Positions 57,829-64,000 of a stretch of DNA of 64,000 nucleotides are shown one piece after another. A model generated the notes under the pieces. The model ran no database searches. It worked only from the letters and a program-made list of their open reading frames with translations, and was not told the origin of the DNA. Every line of letters begins with the position of its first letter. Within the stretch, counting starts at the first letter, position 1. Position numbers and translations under genes: made by a program. This DNA is from Orbaceae bacterium BiB. GTDB taxonomy: Bacteria; Pseudomonadota; Gammaproteobacteria; Enterobacterales; Orbaceae. The DNA is taken from the NCBI GenBank assembly GCA_036251205.1, contig CP133958.1:1911210-1975209 (forward strand), in the 5' to 3' direction.

Positions 57829-58335
57829 ATGTCAAAATACAGTCGAGATTTAAAAATTATCATTGCTAATGAATTCTTAGCAGGAGAATCGTCCGAAACA
57901 CTTTCAAAAAGGTATGCTATTTCTTCTCGCCAAATAAGGTATTGGTCGCAGGTAGTGGCGATTCATGGTGATAAATCCTTTCAATCAACAGCCCATTTAC
58001 GTCACGCACAAGCCAGATTACAGGCCCTAAAATTAATGTGGACAAATGATTGGTCTCTCGGGCACACCAGTGCTATGCTTAATTTAGCCTCTCCTGGGCT
58101 TTTATTCGTTTGGCTTGATAGATATCGTGAAAAAGGATTCAGCGGGCTTGAGTATCAATCTAGAGGAAAACCATCCATGAAACCATCACGTATTGTATCG
58201 ACTCATTGTAATGATGAAAAAACAGTTGAAGAATTAAAAGAAGAGATAGCTTATTTACAAGCGGAAAACGCTGTTCTAAAAAAGTGGGAGGAGCTAAGAC
58301 AAACGAAACGACAACAAACAAAGAAAAAACGTTAG
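57829..58335 (+). CDS. IS150-type transposase OrfA
   Basis: 168 residues. Two helix-turn-helix regions (ETLSKRYAISSRQIRYWSQVV; SMLNL-like second one near 85), plus a C-terminal leucine-zipper helix (VEELKEEIAYLQAENAVLKKWEEL) as in IS150/IS3 OrfA. Binds the IS ends. Ends 51 bp beyond the start of orfB and in a different frame. Confidence 0.9.
   Translation: MSKYSRDLKIIIANEFLAGESSETLSKRYAISSRQIRYWSQVVAIHGDKSFQSTAHLRHAQARLQALKLMWTNDWSLGHTSAMLNLASPGLLFVWLDRYREKGFSGLEYQSRGKPSMKPSRIVSTHCNDEKTVEELKEEIAYLQAENAVLKKWEELRQTKRQQTKKKR
58278..58284 (+). other. Programmed -1 frameshift site (A AAA AAG)
   Basis: AAAAAAG in the orfA frame splits as A-AAA-AAG, the classical -1 slippery heptamer of IS3-family elements. 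A shift here fuses orfA to orfB as the OrfAB transposase. Confidence 0.85.
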
Positions 58336-59177
58336 TTGTTTTAGCGCTTAAATCTCAATATCCCTTAAAACATTTGCTGTCAGTAATACAGCTAGCAAAA
58401 AGTGTATTTTATTATCATGTTAATAGGCTGAAAAAGCCATCGCCTTATGAGAAGGAATTAAAGCGTATTGAAGCGATTTACCATGAACATAAAGGGCGTT
58501 ATGGTTATCGCCGAATTCATTTATCTTTAATCAATGAGGGGAGCAGGCTCAATCATAAAACGGTACAGCGATTAATGAGGGAGCTTAATCTTAAATCAAC
58601 AGTAAGACCCAAAAAATATCGCTCTTATCGTGTCGAGATGGGTAAAACGGCACCCAATCGTCTTAAGAGAAAATTTAAAGTGTCAAAACCGAATAAAAAA
58701 TGGGTAACCGATGTCACTGAATTTAAAGTCAATGAACAGAAAATTTATCTATCGCCCATTATTGATTTATACAACCAAGAGGTGATTGCTTATAGTGTGG
58801 CTAAGAATGCACGTTTGACTTTAGTCACCGATATGCTTAAAAAAGGGATATCACGATTAAAAAACAAACAAAACCCCTTGCTACATAGTGACCAGGGCTG
58901 GCAATATAGAAATCCTATTTATCAGAAGCAACTTGCTGATAATGGTATAAAGCAAGGTATGTCAAGAAAAGGGAATTGCTTAGATAATGCTGTTGCTGAA
59001 AACTTTTTTGGACTATTAAAATCAGAAATGTATCATGGGCAACATTTTAAAGATGCGGATGAATTGATTGAAAAAATAGAAGAATATATAGAATACTACA
59101 ACACGAAACGGATTAAAGTTAAATTAAAAGGCCTGACTCCGGTAGCATACCGAAACCAAGCCTTACGAGCTACTTAA
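58284..59177 (+). CDS. IS150-type transposase OrfB (DDE integrase domain)
   Basis: 297 residues. HTH_21 region (HKGRYGYRRIHLSLINEG), then an rve/DDE core: Asp in WVTDVTEFKV, Asp in LLHSDQGWQY, Glu in NCLDNAVAENFFGLLKSE. YNTKRIKVKLKGLTPVAYR closes the family. Translated mostly as the OrfAB fusion; a GTG at 58284 could give free OrfB. Confidence 0.9.
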   Translation: MGGAKTNETTTNKEKTLVVLALKSQYPLKHLLSVIQLAKSVFYYHVNRLKKPSPYEKELKRIEAIYHEHKGRYGYRRIHLSLINEGSRLNHKTVQRLMRELNLKSTVRPKKYRSYRVEMGKTAPNRLKRKFKVSKPNKKWVTDVTEFKVNEQKIYLSPIIDLYNQEVIAYSVAKNARLTLVTDMLKKGISRLKNKQNPLLHSDQGWQYRNPIYQKQLADNGIKQGMSRKGNCLDNAVAENFFGLLKSEMYHGQHFKDADELIEKIEEYIEYYNTKRIKVKLKGLTPVAYRNQALRAT

Positions 59178-59205
59178 CTAAAGTGTCCAACTTTATGGGG
59201 TCACT

Positions 59206-59418
59206 TCATTTTAAAACTCGGCTTTTTTGATCTATACTCAAAAATTTTATATTAAGACACAATTGAATTAACTTGTTTTTTGCTAGTTCAATGAGGGCAT
59301 TTAATGCCATATAATCGCCATGTTCTAAAATAAGAACACCTGTTAATCCGATTATGTCATCCTCATCTTGTTTCGGATTTTCTCGTTGTTGTGACAATAG
59401 ACAATAGACAATAGACAA
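59206..59418 (-). CDS. Out-of-frame 3' portion of a repeat-containing gene
   Basis: Open minus-strand stretch of about 62 codons after the heptamer repeat (SQQRENPKQDEDDIIGLTGV through an Ala/Leu helix to KSRVLK). No convincing start of its own: the first possible TTG lies in the repeat. With six (or three) repeat copies instead of five it would be read in frame with the gene above it, giving about 144 residues. Its stop codon TGA is supplied by the first bases of the IS, so the insertion altered its C-terminus. Not a family I recognise. Confidence 0.5.
   Translation of the reverse strand: MSIVYCLLSQQRENPKQDEDDIIGLTGVLILEHGDYMALNALIELAKNKLIQLCLNIKFLSIDQKSRVLK
59212..59228. terminator. Right half of the rpoH terminator, split by the IS
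   Basis: TAAAACTCGGCTTTTTT. Removing the IS and one TTT copy restores the 32-bp perfect palindrome formed with the left half. Confidence 0.85.
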
Positions 59419-59633
59419 TAGACAATAGTATTTTGACTATTTTCTTCTTTATCAATCTCAAGATAAATCGAATCAAAATAGCTACGCTCTTTATCTGATA
59501 ATTTATCAATCTCGTCGGGATCTTCAGGAAAATCATGATCGGTATAGTTTAGATCCTCAGCTTCATCGATTAACTGCTTTAAACGTACAAAGCGTTTGTT
59601 TAAAAAACAGTCAATAATTTCATCCTTTTTCAT
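59352..59633 (-). CDS. Small acidic protein of unknown function, frame set by a 7-bp repeat
   Basis: 93 residues as read with five repeats. The first 68 are acidic and look real (LIDEAEDLNY, HDFPEDPDEIDKLSDKERSYFDSIYLEID). The repeat then codes IVYCLLSIVYC and a 14-residue tail follows before the stop. Its ATG overlaps the stop of the upstream membrane-protein gene (TAATG), a sign of coupled translation. I recognise no family. The five-repeat form may be the truncated (off) version of a 144-residue protein. Confidence 0.65.
   Translation of the reverse strand: MKKDEIIDCFLNKRFVRLKQLIDEAEDLNYTDHDFPEDPDEIDKLSDKERSYFDSIYLEIDKEENSQNTIVYCLLSIVYCHNNEKIRNKMRMT
59394..59428. repeat. Five tandem copies of a 7-bp unit (acaatag)
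   Basis: Five perfect copies of ACAATAG on the plus strand (CTATTGT on the coding strand), 35 bp in all. It lies within a gene, and a unit of 7 is not a multiple of 3, so each copy gained or lost shifts the frame. Confidence 0.95.
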
Positions 59634-59896
59634 TAAATAATTTTAAAATACAGTTCTAATACACCAGTAATTTTATGGTTATTTTTTGAATTGAAGTAAT
59701 AATGTTTACGACTTATGAATAAAAATAGAGGAAATAAAATAAGGCCTATGATACTGATAATTGGATGAATGAAAAAACCTAATATAATAAAGAGTAACCA
59801 AAAAATAATACAAAATCGAGAATAAACTGTTTTGGAAACGAATTGCTGTGGATTTTGTCTATAGTAATCAATTAAGTAAGCTGGCTTTTTTTCCAT
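59633..59896 (-). CDS. Small two-helix membrane protein, function unknown
   Basis: 87 residues. Soluble start (MEKKPAYLIDYYRQNPQQF), two hydrophobic stretches at about 28-42 and 44-61, and a basic/aromatic tail (SRKHYYF). Stop overlaps the start of the next gene (TAATG), so the two form an operon. Placed between frr and an IS; may be accessory. I know no named relative. Confidence 0.7.
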   Translation of the reverse strand: MEKKPAYLIDYYRQNPQQFVSKTVYSRFCIIFWLLFIILGFFIHPIISIIGLILFPLFLFISRKHYYFNSKNNHKITGVLELYFKII

Positions 59897-59941
59897 GGAC
59901 TTGAATATGACTTATTATTTGGTAGATTTGCTCTAGAGAAA

Positions 59942-59979
59942 ATAGATATAACTGAATGATTACTTTCAGTTATATCTAT
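59942..59979 (-). terminator. Hairpin behind frr
   Basis: 15-bp perfect stem (ATAGATATAACTGAA / TTCAGTTATATCTAT) with an 8-nt loop, 45 bp after the frr stop; TTTTC follows on the minus strand. AT-rich, but long. Confidence 0.65.
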
Positions 59980-60024
59980 CGTATTTGGATAATTAGACTA
60001 GTAGTAGCTAGTCAGATTTAATTC

Positions 60025-60582
60025 TTAAAACTCCATTAACTCTTTTTCTTTTTCAGCAAGAACAACATCTAATTTTTTAATCATGTTGTCAGTCATTTTT
60101 TGGATAACATCTTGAGCTTTACGCTCATCATCTTCTGAAATAGCTTTATCTTTTAATAGCGCTTTAACTTGATCATTTGCATCTCGTCTTACGTTACGGA
60201 TAGCGACACGACCTTGTTCAGCTTCGCCTCTAACAATTTTTGTTAGATCACGACGACGTTCTTCTGTTAATGGTGGTAGTGGTACTCGAATCACTGTACC
60301 AGCTGAAGACGGGTTTAAACCTAAATCAGAGGCAATAATTGCTTTCTCAACAGCAGCTGATAATGATTTATCAAATACAGTAATTGCAAGTGTTCTTGAA
60401 TCTTCAGCGACAACATTAGCGAGTTGACGTAGTGGTGTTGCACTACCATAATATTCTACAACAATACCGTCAAGTAGACTTGGAGATGCTCTACCTGTAC
60501 GAATTTTAGCAATATGATTGTGGAAAGCTTCTAAGCTTTTTTCCATTCTATCCTGAGCGTCTTTTTGTATCTCATTAAGCAT
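60025..60582 (-). CDS. frr: Ribosome recycling factor
   Basis: 185 residues, as in E. coli. Splits post-termination ribosomes with EF-G. Conserved [15 protein letters not shown] and [13 protein letters not shown]-like block ([14 protein letters not shown]). Last gene of rpsB-tsf-pyrH-frr; 24 bp after pyrH. Confidence 0.98.
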   Translation of the reverse strand: MLNEIQKDAQDRMEKSLEAFHNHIAKIRTGRASPSLLDGIVVEYYGSATPLRQLANVVAEDSRTLAITVFDKSLSAAVEKAIIASDLGLNPSSAGTVIRVPLPPLTEERRRDLTKIVRGEAEQGRVAIRNVRRDANDQVKALLKDKAISEDDERKAQDVIQKMTDNMIKKLDVVLAEKEKELMEF

Positions 60583-60606
60583 AATATAAAACCTTCTTTC
60601 CTATAA

Positions 60607-61347
60607 TTATTGACTTACAGTAACATCATTATTGATAAGCGTTCCTTCTTGCTCACCTAAGATCACTCTTTTTAATGCACCTGGTTTATTCATATTGAAT
60701 ACACAGATTGGGAGATTATGATCACGTGCAAGGGTAAAGGCAGCTAAATCCATTACTTTTAGTTCGTCATCTAACACTTTTTCATAATTTAGTGTTTTAA
60801 ACAGTGTTGCATTTGGATTTTTAACCGGATCAGCAGAGTAGACACCATCAACTTTAGTTGCTTTTAGTACAACATCAGCTTCAATTTCGATTCCCCTTAA
60901 ACATGCAGCAGAATCGGTGGTAAAAAATGGATTACCTGTACCAGCTGAAAGTATGACAACTTTACCATGACGCAATAAGCTAATTGCTTCGGTCCAACGG
61001 TAATCATCACAGACACCATTAAGTGGAATAGCAGACATTAAACGGGCATTCACTTCAATACGATGTAGTGCATCACGCATTGCTAGACCATTCATAACGG
61101 TCGCTAACATTCCCATATGGTCGCCAACTACGCGGTTCATGCCGGCTTTAGCAAGCCCTGCACCTCTGAATAAGTTACCGCCACCAATTACAACAGCGAC
61201 TTCTATTCCCATGTCTACTAGTTCTTTAATCTCCAATGCCATTCTATCAAGAACAGAGGCATCGATACCAAAACCTTCCTCACCTTGGAGCGCTTCGCCA
61301 CTAAGTTTTAAAAGGATACGTTTATAACGGGGGATTTGCGTTGTCAT
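60607..61347 (-). CDS. pyrH: Uridylate kinase
   Basis: 246 residues (E. coli 241). Amino-acid-kinase fold; phosphorylates UMP to UDP as a hexamer. [36 protein letters not shown] and [13 protein letters not shown] are intact. UMP from upp (same window) feeds this step. It is separated from tsf by a terminator. Confidence 0.98.
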   Translation of the reverse strand: MTTQIPRYKRILLKLSGEALQGEEGFGIDASVLDRMALEIKELVDMGIEVAVVIGGGNLFRGAGLAKAGMNRVVGDHMGMLATVMNGLAMRDALHRIEVNARLMSAIPLNGVCDDYRWTEAISLLRHGKVVILSAGTGNPFFTTDSAACLRGIEIEADVVLKATKVDGVYSADPVKNPNATLFKTLNYEKVLDDELKVMDLAAFTLARDHNLPICVFNMNKPGALKRVILGEQEGTLINNDVTVSQ

Positions 61348-61417
61348 AGCAGAGGGATCCTATGAATAAAAGTAATCATTGATTTATTAATACAATTCTA
61401 AAGCATTTTTTTGATAA

Positions 61418-61445
61418 ACAAAACCGCCTTGACGGCGGTTTTGCT
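61418..61445 (-). terminator. Terminator of rpsB-tsf
   Basis: AAACCGCC-ttgac-GGCGGTTT followed on the minus strand by TGTTTATC. Lies 20 bp after the tsf stop and limits read-through into pyrH-frr. Confidence 0.85.
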
Positions 61446-61460
61446 ATTTTTCTTGTCAAA

Positions 61461-62321
61461 TTAAGACTGTTTTGACATCGCGGCAACTTCTGCTGCGAAA
61501 TCAACTTCAACTTTCTCAATTCCTTCACCAACTTCAAAGCGGATGAATGTTGCAACAGCAGCTTTTTTCTCGTTCAGTAAGTCACCAACAGTTTTTGATG
61601 GATCCATAACAAATGGTTGACCAGTTAAAGAGACTTCACCGGTGAATTTACGCATACGGCCTTCAACCATTTTTTCTGCGATTTCACGTGGTTTACCTGA
61701 TTGCATAGCAATATCGATTTGAATTTGACGCTCATGTTCAACAACATTAGATGGAACATCAGTTGGGTTAACATATTCTGGTTTGCTTGCAGCAATGTGC
61801 ATTGCGATATGTTTAACTAATTCATCGTCAGCTGCACCGTTTGCTGCAACTAATACACCAATACGTGCACCATGTTGATAGCCACCAACAACATCACCAG
61901 CGATTTCAGCAATACGACGAATACCGATATTTTCACCAATTTTTGCAACTAAAGCTGTTCTTTCTTCTTCAAATTTAGCTTGTAGTACAGCAACATCGCT
62001 AATGCGATCAGCTAACGCTAATGCTGCTACTTTTTCACTAAATGCTAAGAATCCTGCATCTTTAGCTACGAAATCTGTTTCACAGTTAACTTCTAAAATA
62101 ACACCGAATTGTTTATCAGCTGAAACTTTAGAAATAATCACACCTTCAGCAGCAACACGACCTGCTTTTTTAGCGGCTTTAGCTTGACCAGATTTACGCA
62201 TATTGTCGATTGCAAGTTCGATATCGCCATTTGCTTCAACTAATGCTTTTTTACATTCCATCATTCCTGCGCTAGTTCTTTCACGCAGTTCTTTAACCAT
62301 AGAAGCAGTTACTTCAGCCAT
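61461..62321 (-). CDS. tsf: Elongation factor Ts
   Basis: 286 residues (E. coli 283). Guanine-nucleotide exchange factor for EF-Tu. [17 protein letters not shown] at the start, CETDFVAKD in the core, and the TDF motif intact. 120 bp after rpsB. Confidence 0.98.
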   Translation of the reverse strand: MAEVTASMVKELRERTSAGMMECKKALVEANGDIELAIDNMRKSGQAKAAKKAGRVAAEGVIISKVSADKQFGVILEVNCETDFVAKDAGFLAFSEKVAALALADRISDVAVLQAKFEEERTALVAKIGENIGIRRIAEIAGDVVGGYQHGARIGVLVAANGAADDELVKHIAMHIAASKPEYVNPTDVPSNVVEHERQIQIDIAMQSGKPREIAEKMVEGRMRKFTGEVSLTGQPFVMDPSKTVGDLLNEKKAAVATFIRFEVGEGIEKVEVDFAAEVAAMSKQS

Positions 62322-62441
62322 TTTTTAATCCTCAGTTAAATCTGTCATTTGCCCAAATTTCTTTCGACAAATTGTATTTGATACACAAGAATAGGAGGAA
62401 ATATCTCCTCCTAATATTAGAGCGATGAATCTATTAACAAA

Positions 62442-63176
62442 TTACTCAGCAGCAACTTCTTCAGCAAATGTTTCTGCTGCAACAGGAGCTTGGTTTTGTT
62501 CACGTCCAGAACTAATCGCACTTGCTACTGCAGTTGTGTATAGTTGGATCGCACGAATAGCATCATCGTTACCAGGAACAATATAGTCAATTCCATCTGG
62601 GCTAGAGTTGGTATCAACGATAGCTACAACTGGAATACCTAAGTTATTTGCTTCTTTGATAGCAATATGTTCGTGATCTGCACCGATAACGAAAATCGCA
62701 TCAGGTAATCCACCCATATTTTTGATACCACCAAGGCTGTTTTCTAACTTAGCCATTTCACGAGTACGCATTAACGCTTCTTTTTTGGTTAATTTATCAA
62801 AAGTTCCATCTTGTGATTGTGTTTCTAGATCTTTTAAACGTTTAATTGATTGACGAACTGTTTTCCAGTTAGTCAACATACCACCTAACCAACGGTGATT
62901 AACATAAAACTGTCCACAGCTTTCTGCTGCTTGTTTTACCGCTTCACTTGCAGAACGTTTTGTACCAACGAATAAGATTTTACCGCGACGAGCAGCAACC
63001 TTGTTTAGCATATCTAATGCTTCGTTGAACATAGGAACTGTTTTTTCAAGATTGATAATGTGAACTTTATTACGAGCACCAAAAATAAATGGTTTCATTT
63101 TTGGGTTCCAATAACGGGTTTGGTGACCGAAGTGTACACCAGCTTGCAGCATATCGCGCATAGATACTGTAGTCAT
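62442..63176 (-). CDS. rpsB: 30S ribosomal protein S2
   Basis: 244 residues (E. coli 241). [39 protein letters not shown] and [21 protein letters not shown] are typical. Variable acidic tail. Strong AGGAAATC site upstream. Leader with S2-type structure precedes it. Confidence 0.99.
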   Translation of the reverse strand: MTTVSMRDMLQAGVHFGHQTRYWNPKMKPFIFGARNKVHIINLEKTVPMFNEALDMLNKVAARRGKILFVGTKRSASEAVKQAAESCGQFYVNHRWLGGMLTNWKTVRQSIKRLKDLETQSQDGTFDKLTKKEALMRTREMAKLENSLGGIKNMGGLPDAIFVIGADHEHIAIKEANNLGIPVVAIVDTNSSPDGIDYIVPGNDDAIRAIQLYTTAVASAISSGREQNQAPVAAETFAEEVAAE

Positions 63177-63183
63177 GATTTCC

Positions 63184-63262
63184 TCATAGAAAATTGGGGT
63201 TATGCCTCCACATATTCCCTTTAACCGACCTTAATTTTCATTAAAGCACCCCGGCAAAGCGT
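63184..63262 (-). promoter_or_regulatory. rpsB leader, likely S2 autoregulatory RNA element
   Basis: On the minus strand, GGGGTGC (from 63252) and GCATAACCCC (to 63196) can pair around an inner stretch containing GGTCGGTTAAAGGG. This matches the known layout of the gammaproteobacterial rpsB leader, where S2 represses its own operon. Folding was judged by eye only. Confidence 0.6.
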
Positions 63263-63341
63263 TGTAATATGTGTGTGTTATAACGTTAATAAATTAAATT
63301 GTTTATGCAACCCGACTAAAAAAATAGAAAGGTGCGCGCGT

Positions 63342-63370
63342 TTTATACCATATTTAGTTAAAAAAGACCA
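63342..63370 (-). promoter_or_regulatory. Probable rpsB promoter with GC-rich discriminator
   Basis: On the minus strand a -10 TATAAA (63347-63342) is followed at once by ACGCGCGCACC. GC-rich discriminators like this mark stringently controlled ribosomal promoters. The -35 is weak (TGGTCT, 17 bp away). Confidence 0.5.
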
Positions 63371-63671
63371 CAATTATTTCGTTACAGTCAATGATAAAGT
63401 ACTCAATTTGATTATCTATTTAAATGTAGTTAATTTAATGCGTTTTATTTTATTGAATACAATAGGTTAAATCTTGTTTTGGCCGCATATCTATTATTTT
63501 TCTAATTGTATTTAGTCAATATGACATATTGCAGTATACGGTAACCTCAATATTGACTGTATTTCGTTATAATCCCCTATTTTCCTATCTGATTAGGGCG
63601 GAGGTAATAGACTTTGCATACTTTACATGATTCTGAATAATATAAAAAAGTGTTAAAAAATGACTTTTTTA

Positions 63672-63702
63672 TTGACCTTACTCTAAGGATAAGGTTTATA
63701 GT
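63672..63702 (+). promoter_or_regulatory. MerR/CueR-type promoter of the copper ATPase gene
   Basis: TTGACC (63672) and TATAGT (63697) are separated by 19 bp, the long spacer required by MerR-family activators. Within it lies the dyad ACCTTA...TAAGGT, as in the E. coli copA promoter. The rest of the 572-bp gap 63177-63748 holds only the rpsB promoter and leader and AT-rich DNA. Confidence 0.8.
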
Positions 63703-63748
63703 AATGCGGAGTATTATATAAATTTATTTTAATAAAGGAGTTTATCAG

Positions 63749-64000
63749 ATGGCTGAATACCAATTAATTGTTGAAGGTATGTCATGTGCATCATGTGTTG
63801 GTCGAGTAGAAAAAGCGCTAAATAAAGTTGATGGTGTTGTGAGTGCCAGTGTTAATGTAGCGACAGAAAGAGCAACAGTACAAACAGCTCATGAAATAAA
63901 TATGGATAGCTTATTTAAGGCTGTTGAAGATGCAGGCTATCATGCTATTGCTCCCCCCTCTGAGGATGATGAACAACAAGTGATACTATCGATTGGTGAA
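63749..64000 (+). CDS. copA: Copper-translocating P-type ATPase, N-terminus (cut by window)
   Basis: The first 84 residues are visible. A heavy-metal-associated domain starts at once: [15 protein letters not shown] near residue 10 (MxCxxC Cu(I) site) and [10 protein letters not shown] second domain seems to begin at the window edge (VILSIGE). AAAGGAG lies 8 bp before ATG. Its CueR-type promoter supports Cu(I) export rather than another metal. Confidence 0.88.
   Translation, partial: MAEYQLIVEGMSCASCVGRVEKALNKVDGVVSASVNVATERATVQTAHEINMDSLFKAVEDAGYHAIAPPSEDDEQQVILSIGE

Larger units (their letters stand above)
57782..59208 (+). mobile_element. IS3-family (IS150-group) insertion sequence, complete
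   Basis: 1427 bp. Terminal inverted repeats start TGAAGTGACCCC at both ends and continue with similar bases (left CCAATAGTTGGACA, right ATAAAGTTGGACA after TGAAGTGACCC). Three-base TTT target duplications flank it (57779-57781 and 59209-59211). It holds orfA and orfB in the -1 frame joined by an A6G slip site. All parts look intact, so it may be active and recently inserted. Confidence 0.92.

Noticed and set aside
63273-63470. 65-codon open frame in the rpsB-copA gap
   Set aside because: It runs antisense through the rpsB promoter and has no ribosome site or recognisable protein pattern.
63614-63640. Eight-codon frame starting TTG after a GGAGG-like site
   Set aside because: A good ribosome-site lookalike, but a rare start and too short; not enough to call a leader peptide.
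63642-63670. A6GT...ACT6 hairpin before copA, possible terminator
   Set aside because: Stem is almost only A-T pairs and no gene ends just before it.

Overview
The window reads as chromosomal DNA of an AT-rich gammaproteobacterium close to Enterobacterales and Pasteurellales. Most proteins align along their whole length with E. coli orthologues, and E. coli-like neighbourhoods survive (rsmG-mnmG, polA-dsbA-yihD-mobAB, serA-rpiA-argP, gntX-nfuA, slt-trpR with rob, nagB-nagA-nagC, ftsY-ftsE-ftsX-rpoH, rpsB-tsf-pyrH-frr). Low GC, ketodeoxygluconate (pectin/uronate-type) catabolism and several PTS genes would fit Orbales (Gilliamella/Orbus-like gut bacteria). That assignment is inference; no rRNA is present to test it.

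Layout. 1-3.3 kb: a cut HAD phosphatase, then hda, uraA and upp on the minus strand. 3.4-4.7 kb: a secreted Ig-like surface protein of unknown role. 4.8-7.3 kb: rsmG-mnmG. 7.4-7.7 kb: a clear replication origin (oriC), with GATC-started AT-rich 13-mers and DnaA boxes in nearly the E. coli arrangement, but with polA on the far side. 7.8-16.4 kb: polA, dsbA, yihD, mobA-mobB, mtgA, cobB and typA. 16.6-20.2 kb: a ketodeoxygluconate/keturonate island (IclR regulator, kdgT, kduI, SDR kduD) with CRP-like and palindromic sites upstream. 20.2-31.6 kb: serA, rpiA, argP, ftnA, a tyrosine phosphatase, pepB, ppiA, gntX, nfuA, rob, trpR, slt. 31.8 kb: an initiator tRNA-fMet. 32-35.2 kb: metE-metF.

35.6-41.5 kb holds the most unusual metabolic unit: a PRD-type PTS activator, galactitol-family EIIA, EIIC and EIIB, a YjbQ-family protein, a ribulose-phosphate-3-epimerase-like enzyme and a 6-phospho-3-hexuloisomerase-like SIS protein. 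They form one run with short gaps and an unknown substrate. 41.5-47.6 kb: amiC, asd, nagC and nagBA. 48.2-52.3 kb: a Fur-box-preceded iron uptake operon that combines P19/Tp34, a free cupredoxin, FTR1 permease, an M75-only EfeO and a DyP peroxidase. 52.5-57.8 kb: rluE, an AroE-like dehydrogenase, ftsYEX and rpoH.

57.8-59.2 kb: a complete IS3/IS150-type insertion sequence that has landed exactly inside the loop of a perfect palindromic terminator behind rpoH. It is followed by a small unknown operon whose second gene carries five copies of a 7-bp repeat placed so that copy number sets the reading frame (a possible phase-variable locus). 60-63.2 kb: frr, pyrH, tsf, rpsB with an S2-type leader. 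The window ends in the start of a copper P-type ATPase behind a MerR/CueR-type promoter with a 19-bp spacer.

Limits: all calls rest on reading the sequence and remembered family features. No alignment, search or folding was run.
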